A program made the position numbers and the translations under genes. The notes below the pieces were generated by a model. It was given only the letters and a program-made list of their open reading frames with translations, was not told the origin of the DNA and did not search any database. 64,000 nucleotides of DNA from Eubacterium barkeri (GTDB lineage: Bacteria; Bacillota; Clostridia; Eubacteriales; Eubacteriaceae): NCBI RefSeq assembly GCF_900107125.1, contig NZ_FNOU01000010.1, forward strand, positions 1-64,000, read 5' to 3'. This document shows positions 1-8,453 of the stretch, one piece after another; position 1 is the first letter of the stretch, and the number at the start of each line of letters is the position of its first letter.

Positions 1-220
1 GGATCAACAGCACCATCGCCTGATGACGGATTGCGCCGTCTAACACCTTTTGCGTCCGATAATCATGGATACAGGTGGTCTGGGTATGACAGGACGGACA
101 GATATGGGGTTTCCTCTCCATTTGTAGATGGATGTGAATGGCCGCCTCTTTTCTATCGATTTTCGTTACTTCTACCCCTTCCAATCCGAGTAATTCATTG
201 GTATAATCTTTATTGAGCAT
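1..220 (-). CDS. ISL3-family transposase, N-terminal part (cut by window edge)
   Basis: The minus-strand reading frame opens at an ATG at 218-220 behind a good AAGGAGG site and runs off the left edge after 73 codons. The N-terminus contains a CPSCH...C zinc-finger-like segment (HICPSCHTQTTCIHDYR) preceded by a stretch of charged beta-forming residues, which is the arrangement of the ISL3 transposase N-terminal zinc ribbon. The DDE catalytic domain would lie outside the window. The element's outer end should lie between here and about 290, but I could not identify a terminal inverted repeat because the other end is not visible. Identification rests on the zinc-ribbon pattern alone. Confidence 0.7.
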   Translation of the reverse strand, partial: MLNKDYTNELLGLEGVEVTKIDRKEAAIHIHLQMERKPHICPSCHTQTTCIHDYRTQKVLDGAIRHQAMVLLI

Positions 221-289
221 GATGGTTCCTCCTTGAATATGGTCTGGTCGCTTTATTCTAACGGATATGAACCACTCATGCTCATTTTT

Positions 290-338
290 TTTAAAAATAA
301 TAAATGCTGAGGTGGTTCTCACCCCAACATTTATTATA
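290..338 (-). terminator. Terminator after the clostripain-like gene
   Basis: A long inverted repeat (arms TAATAAATG / CATTTATTA extended inward by GGTG / CACC) lies just beyond the stop of the 367-2313 gene. On the minus strand it is followed by a T run. It also separates that gene from the insertion sequence at the left edge. Confidence 0.7.
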
Positions 339-366
339 GAACCTTTTTATTGCATCCAATATGCCG

Positions 367-2313
367 TTATTCAAGGGATGAGGTAATATCCCCATCATTG
401 TAGTTGATATAAGCGTAATCCGAAGAAACCGTCTTCCCGGTGGTGTCTTTGACGTTAAAGGTATAGGCATAATCTCCATTGGTCAGCTCCACCTCTTCAA
501 ATTGAGTATCCCCCTTGTATTTGATGGGCTTAGATTCATATTCATACAGCTCATCATTGCCGTCATCCATGCTCATGGCATAGGACAGCAGGATGATTTC
601 ATCGCCTTTTTTCAACTCTTTCAGACTTCGTTCCGCCATCCCGGTATTTTCATCAATCCCGTCGCTGACACCTAAAATCTTGAATTTTTCATCTTTAAAG
701 CTATAGGAAACCGTCATGTTGGTTTCTTCCCCATTGAGCTTGATGGGCACGGTGTACAGATTATAGTCATCTCCCTCGTAGGTGATTTCCATATAGGCGT
801 ACTGACCATCCATGGCCCCCCAGACGCCCCGAAAATTGTCTTTGAATACGCCGGTGTCCCAGTTGGCATCAATGTCGTTATCCGTCCCCATAAACACCAT
901 TTCATTGGCCCCTTCATCCATGTAGATGAGGTCAAAGGTCACACTGGATACAGAATCTAATCCTGCAGGATCCAGCTTCAGGTTGATATAGCCATCACCA
1001 TCGATACTCAGATTCAGCTGCTGATTAAAGCCCTGGACCGTCTGAACATCTGCTACCCCCGTGGACTGGGAAACCTCTGCTGAGACATCCTCACCCAGGG
1101 AGTACTGGATAAACCGAGTGTAATTGGGGCTGGCTGCCACCTGGGCATACTCCGCCAGGCTGTCGGTATCCCCATCGTAGGAGTAGTAGGTGGACAAACC
1201 CGAGGCCTGGCTCCGGTAGGGGCCGTTCACCTTGTACACCACTGCGGATTCCAGGGCAGAAAGCACGTTTTTATCCGTGGCAGCAATGAGATCATCGGCG
1301 TTCTTCATTAAATCCCCTAAATCCACCATATTGGTGTAACCGTCCTCGTCGTTATTGCCGCCGTAATTTTCAGCCGCCCGGGCGCTCCGGCCAAACTGGC
1401 CCACGACCTTGCTGTTCCCTGCCGCTTTGGTGAGAACCTCCGTACCCATGCTGTCCACAGCGGATACCAGGGCATCTACCTTGCTTAAATCCGTGACAGA
1501 CAGCGTGATTTCGTCGCTGGTTCCGGCATCCTCACAGCCCTCTACAAAAGCATCACAGATGGCCTTTCCTAAATCCACTGCACTGATATCCGGGTTTTCA
1601 CCCAGGGCGGAGAGCCACTTGGTATATTCCCAACCATTGCCAGGCTCCAGCTCCTCAGAGGCCACCAGATAATTGGCATATTTCTTCATGATATTGGCAT
1701 TGTCCAGGGTGGCCATCAAACAGGTGTCCATTCCAATGACGCTGAGCTTCTGCCCAGAGCCATAGACGCTGCCAATGGCGGTATCCAGCTCCTTTAAGGT
1801 TAAGCTGTCATAATCGTAGTTTTCATCAAAGCTGACCCCAGAGACGCTGCCGCCGCCGTGGTTCCAGAATAACAGCATGGTGTTATCTGCCGGATAATTT
1901 TTCTGGCAGAAGGATAAAAAGGACTGGAGGGTCCCGGCTTCACCCATATCCGCCTGGGGCTGCTGATCCACTAAATTCAGGCCATCGCTTCCAAATTCGT
2001 AACGCTCAATTTTAGACGCATCCACGACATCGTTCTGCCACTGGGCGGCCCCTCCGGTTTGGATCACTACCTTGACCTCTTGACCAATGCTGGCACCCAG
2101 CATTTCTTCAATGTCTGCCGTTGCAGCGCCGTACTCACTTTCCAGGTCGCTGCCGCAGCAATACCAATACACCGCCCACTTACTCTTCTCACCCGTCGGT
2201 TTTTTCGTCCCCACATCCTCGGTGGAAAGAGTTCCACTTCCGCCACTCCCACAGCCTGCCAGCAAAACGGCCAGCAAGAGAAGGATACCTAAGATTCCCA
2301 GTCTTTTTTTCAT
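367..2313 (-). CDS. Clostripain-like (peptidase C11) lipoprotein
   Basis: Predicted surface-anchored cysteine protease of the C11 (clostripain) family, 648 aa. The ATG at 2313 gives a proper lipoprotein signal peptide ending in LLAG-C21; the longer frame upstream lacks this. The catalytic pair is visible: His152 in WNHGGG and Cys198 in DTCLMA. C11 enzymes cleave after basic residues. After the peptidase domain (about 45-420) there is a beta-rich C-terminal region of about 200 aa that probably acts in substrate binding or surface attachment. It is transcribed alone, flanked by terminators on both sides. Function is inferred from the family; the natural substrate is unknown. Confidence 0.85.
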   Translation of the reverse strand: MKKRLGILGILLLLAVLLAGCGSGGSGTLSTEDVGTKKPTGEKSKWAVYWYCCGSDLESEYGAATADIEEMLGASIGQEVKVVIQTGGAAQWQNDVVDASKIERYEFGSDGLNLVDQQPQADMGEAGTLQSFLSFCQKNYPADNTMLLFWNHGGGSVSGVSFDENYDYDSLTLKELDTAIGSVYGSGQKLSVIGMDTCLMATLDNANIMKKYANYLVASEELEPGNGWEYTKWLSALGENPDISAVDLGKAICDAFVEGCEDAGTSDEITLSVTDLSKVDALVSAVDSMGTEVLTKAAGNSKVVGQFGRSARAAENYGGNNDEDGYTNMVDLGDLMKNADDLIAATDKNVLSALESAVVYKVNGPYRSQASGLSTYYSYDGDTDSLAEYAQVAASPNYTRFIQYSLGEDVSAEVSQSTGVADVQTVQGFNQQLNLSIDGDGYINLKLDPAGLDSVSSVTFDLIYMDEGANEMVFMGTDNDIDANWDTGVFKDNFRGVWGAMDGQYAYMEITYEGDDYNLYTVPIKLNGEETNMTVSYSFKDEKFKILGVSDGIDENTGMAERSLKELKKGDEIILLSYAMSMDDGNDELYEYESKPIKYKGDTQFEEVELTNGDYAYTFNVKDTTGKTVSSDYAYINYNDGDITSSLE

Positions 2314-2349
2314 GGAATACCCCTTTTCGTATTTACTAGAATTTTCTAC

Positions 2350-2355
2350 ATTATA
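2350..2355 (-). promoter_or_regulatory. Likely -10 box of the clostripain-like gene
   Basis: A perfect TATAAT on the minus strand lies 37 bases before the start codon. The -35 region would fall in the T run of the upstream terminator (TTTTCT), a poor match, so the assignment is tentative. Confidence 0.4.
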
Positions 2356-2364
2356 CCGACCCCC

Positions 2365-2408
2365 CTGCAAAAAGAAAACCCTTTCACCGTAAAATACGAT
2401 GAAAGGGT
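2365..2408 (-). terminator. Terminator of the serC-serA-DUF1015 operon
   Basis: Stem ACCCTTTCA / TGAAAGGGT with an inner CGT/ACG extension, followed on the minus strand by TTTTCTTTTT. It begins about 10 bases after the DUF1015 stop codon. Confidence 0.85.
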
Positions 2409-2417
2409 GCAAAAGAC

Positions 2418-3659
2418 CTAAGATAAAGTGTGAATAAATAATCCACTGCGCAGTTTCGGTTCAAACCAGGTGGATTTTGGGGGCATGAGCAGCCCGGCAT
2501 CGGCAATGGCCATGAGCTCTGAAATCGCCGTGGGATACATGGAAAAGGCCAGGGCCATATCCGTTTGTACCCGGCGTTCAAGCTCGCCCAGGCCGCGAAT
2601 CCCTCCGACAAAGTCGATGCGCTTATCCGTCCGGATATCTTCAATCCCCAAAATGGGAATGAGCAGATTATCCTGTAAAATGGCCACATCCAGGCTCTTC
2701 ACCGGATCTTCGACATCGTAGCTGCCTTCCTTAGCCGTCAGCTTGTACCAGGTGTCTCCCAAAAACATTCCAAAGGTTCCCTTGGCACTGGGGTGGACCG
2801 GGGTGGTTCCCACCTTTTCCACCTCGAATTGATTTGAAATGGCCGCCAAAAATTCCTCTGGCGTCATGCCATTCAAGTCTGCTACCACACGGTTATAATC
2901 CATGATTTTCAGCTGTTCGTCGGGAAAGAGGACGGATAAGAAATAGTTAAACGCCTCATCCCCTGTATAGCCAGGATTTTCCTCCCGACGCTTCAGTCCA
3001 ACCTTTACCGCAGAGGCACTGCGATGATGGCCATCGGCAATATACAGACTGTCTACCCCGCCAAAGGCGTCCACCAAGGTGGTGATGGCATCTGCGTCAT
3101 CGATGACCCATACCCGATGGGTTACCCCATCCTCTGCGGTAAAGTCGTACACCGGTGCCTCTGCCTTCACCCCATCAATAATGGTGTTAATGGCCGCTTG
3201 GCTGCGATAGGTTAAGAAAATCGGACCCGTATTGGCATCCAGGGCATCTACGTGGCGAATTCGGTCCGCCTCCTTATCTGCCCGGGTGAGCTCATGCTTT
3301 TTGATGGTATCATTTAAATATTCATCAATGCTGGTACAGGCCACTAAGCCGGTTTGGCTGCGCCCATCCATGATCAGCTCATACACGTACAAATAAGGGG
3401 CAGTATCCTTAAAAATCGCCTTGCGCTCAAAGAGCTTCTGAAGGTTCTTCTTTGCCTGAATGTACACCGCCGGATCGTATAGATCCATTCTGGGGTCCAT
3501 AGTGGTTTCCGGACGGTCCACCCGTAGGAAGGAGTCGTACCTTCCCCGGGCTGCCGCTGCCGCTTCTTCACGGTTATACACATCGTAGGGTAAGGCTGCG
3601 ACATCTGCAGCCTTATCCGGGTAAGGCCGGACAGCCTTAAAGGGTTTAATGGTTGCCAT
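2418..3659 (-). CDS. DUF1015 family protein
   Basis: A 413 aa soluble protein that starts with the typical DUF1015 opening (IKPFKAVRPYP ... LPYDV) and contains the conserved IADGHHRSASA stretch near residue 210. The family has no biochemically assigned function that I know of, but it recurs next to serA and serC in Clostridia, as here, where it is the last gene of the operon and starts 7 bases after serA. That linkage suggests a role around serine or a related phosphorylated metabolite. No signal peptide or membrane segment is seen. Confidence 0.85.
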   Translation of the reverse strand: MATIKPFKAVRPYPDKAADVAALPYDVYNREEAAAAARGRYDSFLRVDRPETTMDPRMDLYDPAVYIQAKKNLQKLFERKAIFKDTAPYLYVYELIMDGRSQTGLVACTSIDEYLNDTIKKHELTRADKEADRIRHVDALDANTGPIFLTYRSQAAINTIIDGVKAEAPVYDFTAEDGVTHRVWVIDDADAITTLVDAFGGVDSLYIADGHHRSASAVKVGLKRREENPGYTGDEAFNYFLSVLFPDEQLKIMDYNRVVADLNGMTPEEFLAAISNQFEVEKVGTTPVHPSAKGTFGMFLGDTWYKLTAKEGSYDVEDPVKSLDVAILQDNLLIPILGIEDIRTDKRIDFVGGIRGLGELERRVQTDMALAFSMYPTAISELMAIADAGLLMPPKSTWFEPKLRSGLFIHTLS

Positions 3660-3666
3660 AATGGGC

Positions 3667-4833
3667 CTACTTCAGAACCCGAACCCGGGTCACGCCTTCG
3701 ATCGCTTTCAGCTCCTGCTTCACCACATCGGTCACTTCACTGTCCACGTCGATCATGGTATAGGCATATTCGCCCTTATTCTTATTGGTCATATCCGAAA
3801 TATTGATATTTTCCTTGGCCAGCACGGTGGTAATCTGGCCAATCATATTAGGGATATTTTTATGGGCCACGGTGATGCGGTGTACGCTGCTGCATTCACC
3901 CATGGTACAATCCGGATAGTTCACCGAATTAACAATGTTCCCATTTTCTAAGAAATCCCGCATTTCTTCCACCGCCATGGTGGCACAGTTTTCTTCACTT
4001 TCTGGCGTCGACGCTCCTAAATGGGGGACATTGATGACATTCTTCATCGCCAGGGTTTCCGCACTGGGAAAATCCGTGACGTAGGCAGCCAGGCGGCCTT
4101 CTTCCAAAGCCTTCGCCAAAGCCTTGTTATCCACCAAGCCGCCACGGGCAAAGTTGAGCAGACGCAGGTTCTTATTGCAATTGGCCAGTAAATCGGCATT
4201 GACAAAGCCCTTCGTCTGTTCCATATATGGGATATGGATGGAAATATAGTCACAATTTTTAAATACGGCTTCAATGCTGGAGGACCGTTTTACTTTTCTG
4301 CTTAACCCCCAGGCATGTTTAATGGAGATAAAAGGGTCATACCCATACACCTTCATGCCAAAGTCAACCGCCATATTGGCCACCAATACACCGATGGCAC
4401 CCAGGCCGATGACTCCCATTTTTTTGCCGTACAGTTCTGGCCCTGCAAATGCTTTTTTCCCGGATTCAACGTCAGCGCCGACATCCTCGCTGTCCGTCAG
4501 GCCCTTGGCCCATTCGATACCATCCACCACCTTACGGGAGGACATCAGCATCCCACAGGCCACCAACTCCTTCACGGCGTTGGCATTGGCCCCAGGTGAG
4601 TTACAGACCACAATGCCCTGTTCTGAGCATTTTTCCAGGGGAATGTTGTTGACACCCGCCCCGGCACGTCCAATAAACTTCACCGTTTCCGGGATCTCCA
4701 TGTCGTGCATTTTGGCACTGCGCACCAAAATCGCATCGGGATTCTCAATGTCATCCCCCACCTGGTAGTTTTCCGTTAAAAGCTTCAAACCTCGTTTAGA
4801 GATATTGTTCAGGGTCTTAATATTGTAATTCAT
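3667..4833 (-). CDS. serA: D-3-phosphoglycerate dehydrogenase
   Basis: Oxidises 3-phosphoglycerate to 3-phosphohydroxypyruvate with NAD, the first step of serine synthesis. The 388 aa protein has the Rossmann motif GLGAIG (143-148) and the 2-hydroxyacid dehydrogenase catalytic residues Arg230 (FARGGLVD), Glu259 (PSAE) and His271 (PHLGAST). A C-terminal ACT domain (about 315-388) indicates feedback control by serine. The ATG at 4833 follows AAAGGAT and matches the family N-terminus; the longer frame reads through the intergenic hairpin and is unlikely. It sits between serC and the DUF1015 gene. Confidence 0.93.
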   Translation of the reverse strand: MNYNIKTLNNISKRGLKLLTENYQVGDDIENPDAILVRSAKMHDMEIPETVKFIGRAGAGVNNIPLEKCSEQGIVVCNSPGANANAVKELVACGMLMSSRKVVDGIEWAKGLTDSEDVGADVESGKKAFAGPELYGKKMGVIGLGAIGVLVANMAVDFGMKVYGYDPFISIKHAWGLSRKVKRSSSIEAVFKNCDYISIHIPYMEQTKGFVNADLLANCNKNLRLLNFARGGLVDNKALAKALEEGRLAAYVTDFPSAETLAMKNVINVPHLGASTPESEENCATMAVEEMRDFLENGNIVNSVNYPDCTMGECSSVHRITVAHKNIPNMIGQITTVLAKENINISDMTNKNKGEYAYTMIDVDSEVTDVVKQELKAIEGVTRVRVLK

Positions 4834-4915
4834 TTTAATAGTTATCCTTTCATAACGCCGCAGCAGATCTGGCCAACTTCGATACAACCCAGTCTCTCCT
4901 ACGCGCGAATTATGT

Positions 4916-4933
4916 GGACCGGCCATCCGGTCC
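4916..4933 (-). other. Intercistronic hairpin between serC and serA
   Basis: A perfect 7 bp stem (GGACCGG / CCGGTCC, 4-base loop) in the 120-base gap between serC and serA. No T run follows, so it is more likely an RNA stability or processing element than a terminator. Confidence 0.5.
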
Positions 4934-4953
4934 TGGTGTTCAGCCTGATGTTA

Positions 4954-6042
4954 TTATTTGTTTTCTGTTTCGAACTTCTTCATAAAGTCGATGAGGGTGT
5001 CCACTCCTGCCATGGGCATGGCATTGTAAATGGAAGCCCGCATCCCACCAACCGAGCGGTGACCCTTTAAGTTTTCTAAGCCCGCGGCCTTGGATTCTTT
5101 CACAAACTTCGCATCCAAATCCGCATTCCCCGTAATGAAGGGCACATTCATCAGAGAGCGGTCCTCTGCCACCACGGTCCCGGTGAAGAGAGCGCTGTTA
5201 TCCAGGTAATTGTAGAGCTTTGCTGCCTTTTCACGGTTAATGGCTTCCATGCCGGCCACGCCGCCATTCTTCTTCACCCATTCGTATACCAGCTTACAGA
5301 TATAGATGCTGTAGCAAGGGGGTGTATTGAAGCAGGAATCATTTTCCACATGGGTAGCGTAGTTCAGCATGGTCGGTGTGAAATCCATGGCATCCCCCAC
5401 CAGATCCTTGCGGATGATGACGGCACAGACACCGGCTGGCCCCATATTCTTCTGAGCTCCAGCGTAAATGACACCAAACTTACTGACATCGTACACTTCT
5501 GACAGAATGTTGGAAGACATGTCCCCAATCAGTGGAATCTCTCCAGTTTCCGGCAGATTGTCCGGACGGAAACGTGTGCCGTAGATGGTGTTATTCACAC
5601 AAATATGCAGATAATCCGCATCCTTACGCAGCATTTCCGGGGTGTACTTCGGAATGTAGCTAAAGGTTTTGTCCGCAGACGATGCAATGGCCTGGGCATC
5701 CCCATAGCGGCTGCCTTCCTGAAATGCCTTCTTGGCCCAGTTCCCCGTTAAGATATAGTCTGCTTTATGATTCTTGTTCATCAGGTTCAGCGGCACCATG
5801 GCGAATTGAGTGGATGCCCCCCCCTGTAAGAACAGGATTTCATAATTGTCCGGAACGCCCATAAGTTCCTTGTACAGTGCCTTGGCTTCCGCCAGGATGT
5901 CTGCAAAGGCCGCAGAACGATGGCTCATTTCCATGACGGACATGCCCGCACCAGGATAGTTGACCATTTCAGCCGCAGCTTGTTCGAGTACCTCTACCGG
6001 CAAAGCAGATGGGCCGGCAGAAAAATTGTAGACTCTTTCCAC
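4954..6042 (-). CDS. serC: Phosphoserine aminotransferase
   Basis: PLP enzyme converting 3-phosphohydroxypyruvate plus glutamate to phosphoserine. At 362 aa it is the usual length for the family; the N-terminus reads VYNFSAGPSALP and the PLP lysine is Lys198 in YAGAQKNMGP. The start is a GTG at 6042 placed 8 bases after AAGGAGG. It is the first gene of the operon serC-serA-DUF1015. serB, the phosphoserine phosphatase, is not in this window. A promoter at 6092-6120 lies immediately upstream. Confidence 0.95.
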   Translation of the reverse strand: MERVYNFSAGPSALPVEVLEQAAAEMVNYPGAGMSVMEMSHRSAAFADILAEAKALYKELMGVPDNYEILFLQGGASTQFAMVPLNLMNKNHKADYILTGNWAKKAFQEGSRYGDAQAIASSADKTFSYIPKYTPEMLRKDADYLHICVNNTIYGTRFRPDNLPETGEIPLIGDMSSNILSEVYDVSKFGVIYAGAQKNMGPAGVCAVIIRKDLVGDAMDFTPTMLNYATHVENDSCFNTPPCYSIYICKLVYEWVKKNGGVAGMEAINREKAAKLYNYLDNSALFTGTVVAEDRSLMNVPFITGNADLDAKFVKESKAAGLENLKGHRSVGGMRASIYNAMPMAGVDTLIDFMKKFETENK

Positions 6043-6057
6043 AGTTAATTCCTCCTT

Positions 6058-6087
6058 GGAAAAAAATTACACCCCTTTATGGGGTGT
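6058..6087 (-). terminator. Terminator-like hairpin between vanZ-like gene and serC
   Basis: Stem ACACCCC / GGGGTGT with a 5-base loop, followed on the minus strand by a T7 run that directly abuts the serC Shine-Dalgarno. It would end transcription from the VanZ-like gene. Because the best serC promoter lies upstream of it (6092-6120), it also falls at the very 5' end of the serC transcript. Confidence 0.7.
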
Positions 6088-6091
6088 TTCC

Positions 6092-6120
6092 ATTATAATT
6101 TACAGAATGAAACATTACAA
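6092..6120 (-). promoter_or_regulatory. Promoter of serC-serA-DUF1015
   Basis: Minus-strand -35 TTGTAA (6115-6120), 17-base spacer, -10 TATAAT (6092-6097). The predicted start site is about 6085, within the hairpin at 6069-6087. The -35 overlaps the stop codon of the upstream VanZ-like gene. Confidence 0.7.
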
Positions 6121-6693
6121 GAACCCCCGGTGGTTTTTTGGTGAAAATCCTTTGCAGGATTTGGGAGATAGCAACCACCAGCATAAATACCCCACCCAAG
6201 TCCCACCGGTGTTCATCATCACATCAAAAATCTGACAGGCTCCCCGGTGGGTCACCAGCTGGATTAGCTCAATAGCCCCGCTGAACAAACAGCCCACTCC
6301 CACAATAAGCCAAGCCCTGCGCCACTTCCGGGGCAGGGCCATTGGCAGTAAACAGCCCAGCGGAAAGAACAGCAAAACATTCTCTGCCATCTGAGCCACG
6401 GAATAAACGGATCGGGACACCGTGATAAACAAATAGGATAAATCATAATAATCTAAATCCTGGGCCCGGCGGGAAAGGAGGGTGATATACAGCACCCCCA
6501 CCACGTAAACCGTCAATATAAAGAGAACCACTAACGCCTTAAGCTGCACCTTGTCATGACCCAGCCGTGTCACCACAATGGCATAGGCAACACAAACCGC
6601 CACGGCAATAACCACCCCTGTGGGAAAGTAAAGCAAAAAATCCCGGAGCACATCCTGCCATACAAGAACCAGCACATTCAGCAAACGCGTCAT
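6115..6693 (-). CDS. VanZ-like membrane protein
   Basis: A 192 aa integral membrane protein with about five hydrophobic segments and the VanZ family signature: ENVLLFFPLG near residue 110, then an SGAIELIQ helix and a final FDVMMNTGGTWVGYL motif. VanZ homologues are associated with teicoplanin or lipoglycopeptide tolerance in some hosts, but most family members, including stand-alone ones like this, have no proven function. It lies 27 bases downstream of the small coiled-coil gene and ends at a terminator. Confidence 0.8.
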   Translation of the reverse strand: MTRLLNVLVLVWQDVLRDFLLYFPTGVVIAVAVCVAYAIVVTRLGHDKVQLKALVVLFILTVYVVGVLYITLLSRRAQDLDYYDLSYLFITVSRSVYSVAQMAENVLLFFPLGCLLPMALPRKWRRAWLIVGVGCLFSGAIELIQLVTHRGACQIFDVMMNTGGTWVGYLCWWLLSPKSCKGFSPKNHRGFL

Positions 6694-6719
6694 TCCATAT
6701 CTCTTCCCTTATATAAACT

Positions 6720-7073
6720 TTACGCCTGGTTTAAAAAGGCCATAATCTCGTCTGTGGACTTCCCACTGGATAGCATGGCCTCCGCCAGCTTTTCCACTTC
6801 CGCCACACGGGCCGCCTCTGCCTCTTGCTCTGCCAGGGCTTCCTTTTCTTTGGTCAGCTTCGCCACTGTCCGCCCTGCAATCCGGTAAGCAGCCTTTTTC
6901 TCCTTCAATGATGCAGCCAGTTTATCCACATCCGCTCCCAGAGCCGCCATCAGCGCCTCTTGCTTTTCCAGTTCCACACCAACCTGTGCCAATTGCTCGG
7001 CAATGGATGCCCCTGCCTTCACTTTTACCGTTACCCGAGTTCCTCTATTTCTGCTTCCTTTTGGTCTTGGCAT
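6720..7073 (-). CDS. Small coiled-coil protein with basic PRPKGSRNR N-terminus
   Basis: A 117 aa protein with no family I can name. It starts with MPRPKGSRNRGTR, a basic AT-hook-like patch, then a long Ala/Glu/Lys-rich helix (about 20-100) with heptad character, and ends in a short SGKSTDEIMAFLNQ helix. The composition suggests a DNA-associated or oligomeric helical protein. The start ATG at 7073 follows GAAGGATA. It sits directly upstream of the VanZ-like gene and is probably co-transcribed with it. Confidence 0.65.
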   Translation of the reverse strand: MPRPKGSRNRGTRVTVKVKAGASIAEQLAQVGVELEKQEALMAALGADVDKLAASLKEKKAAYRIAGRTVAKLTKEKEALAEQEAEAARVAEVEKLAEAMLSSGKSTDEIMAFLNQA

Positions 7074-7177
7074 TATCCTTCGCTCCTTTATATGTATTGA
7101 TCTTAATCATTCTATTATAAGCGGAAAAGCTTAGGTTTTCAAGAATAGTATCTGCAAAAACAGTGGCTCATAAACAC

Positions 7178-7212
7178 AAAAAATAAAACCCCAGTCCCAA
7201 AAGGAACCGAGG
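7178..7212 (-). terminator. Terminator of cdaA-cdaR
   Basis: On the minus strand a 10 bp stem with several G-U pairs (CCTCGGTTCC / GGGACTGGGG, loop TTTT) is followed by TTTTATTTTTT. It starts about 24 bases after the cdaR stop. Confidence 0.75.
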
Positions 7213-7235
7213 CTCAATGATTTGTACGTTATCTT

Positions 7236-8453
7236 TTAATTTAAGGTAACCGAGGTTTTATCCGGTGATACGCTTTCCAAGGTGCCAGTCGGAATTTTAA
7301 TCTGGATGGGGATATCGTATTTACCGGCAGCTTTGCCGGAGAGGTCAATCCAGGCTAAAATATCCGTCCCCTTAATCTTTGACAACTCCGAGGCAGTCCC
7401 TTTGATCTTGACGACGACGGAGGAGTCCTGTATTTTAGCCACAGCCAGGCCTTGACCAACGTTTCGGGTTTCAATGGAATCGACAGTGTAGCTTTTTTCC
7501 ACCTCTTCTTCGACGTTGACACTGACGGTAACAGAGTCCTGGCCATCCATGAAATAGACGCCATCGGGGAGCTTAAGCTTGACTTCTTTGGTGACGTTGG
7601 TGGTGGCTCCGGTGACACCGACGTTCTCCACGGACAGCTCAGAGAGGGCATCCAGGGCGGATTGCTTGCCGCCAATGAGCTTATTATCCGGAGTGACCGT
7701 GACGCCCGTCACTTTATACCCGGTGGCCACATCCCCGGTGATTGAGGGGGCTTTGATCTTGACGGTTTTCGTTTTGCCAATGATGATATTGACCCGAACA
7801 GCCCGGGGCTCGATATCCAATCCGGTAATTTTGTTACCATTTTCATCGTAGGCATTCACTGTGGCGTATTGAATAGAGTCCTCGGTGAGGCCCTGTACAT
7901 TGACCACGGCCACCACGGATTTAACCTTTGCAAAATCCTCATTGGTGCCGTCGATGGTCACCTGCTCATCGGTGGTAGCGGAAACCACGGCGTTATCATC
8001 TGCAGGCTTTCCGTCGGTGTTCACGGTGACGGAAAAATCTTTATCATTAAAGCGATCCACTTGAAGGCTTAGGGTGGCGGGTTTGACCTCCTCTAAAATA
8101 ACGGAGTTGGATAAGCCCTGAATCACGATTTCGGGATTATAATTTCCGGCCTCGTCAATGTCTTTTAAATCGACCTGGGCTGAGATTTCTGTGGGGTCCA
8201 GCTTATCCAGGTTTTTCTCTGTCCCCCGCACCCGCAGGTTGACGTAGTAGCTGCGGCTATCATTCAGGGTCAGCCCTTTGCTTTCCAGCACATTCAGGTT
8301 GGTAAAGGTCACCGGGATGCTGCTAAGGTCCTGGGTCACCAGGTCGATGGAGCTGCCGTTAATGTATAGCCAAAGCACGATAGCCGCACAGATAGCCAGC
8401 ACCATCCGAATTATTTTTTCATTCGCCTTATGCTTTTTCTTTTGATTCGTCAT
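7236..8453 (-). CDS. cdaR: YbbR-domain regulator of CdaA
   Basis: A 405 aa protein with one N-terminal membrane helix (about 13-32) and an extracellular part made of repeated YbbR domains. In Firmicutes CdaR binds the membrane diadenylate cyclase CdaA and modulates c-di-AMP synthesis. The ATG at 8453 has a GGGAGGA site and produces a short basic N-terminus before the membrane helix; the longer frame upstream is out-of-family and overlaps cdaA. The gene overlaps the end of cdaA by 26 bases. glmM, which often follows, is absent; a terminator is present instead. Confidence 0.9.
   Translation of the reverse strand: MTNQKKKHKANEKIIRMVLAICAAIVLWLYINGSSIDLVTQDLSSIPVTFTNLNVLESKGLTLNDSRSYYVNLRVRGTEKNLDKLDPTEISAQVDLKDIDEAGNYNPEIVIQGLSNSVILEEVKPATLSLQVDRFNDKDFSVTVNTDGKPADDNAVVSATTDEQVTIDGTNEDFAKVKSVVAVVNVQGLTEDSIQYATVNAYDENGNKITGLDIEPRAVRVNIIIGKTKTVKIKAPSITGDVATGYKVTGVTVTPDNKLIGGKQSALDALSELSVENVGVTGATTNVTKEVKLKLPDGVYFMDGQDSVTVSVNVEEEVEKSYTVDSIETRNVGQGLAVAKIQDSSVVVKIKGTASELSKIKGTDILAWIDLSGKAAGKYDIPIQIKIPTGTLESVSPDKTSVTLN

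Noticed and set aside
4834-4926. 31-residue N-terminal extension of SerA
   Set aside because: It runs through the serC-serA hairpin, has no ribosome site, and the family N-terminus starts at the ATG at 4833.
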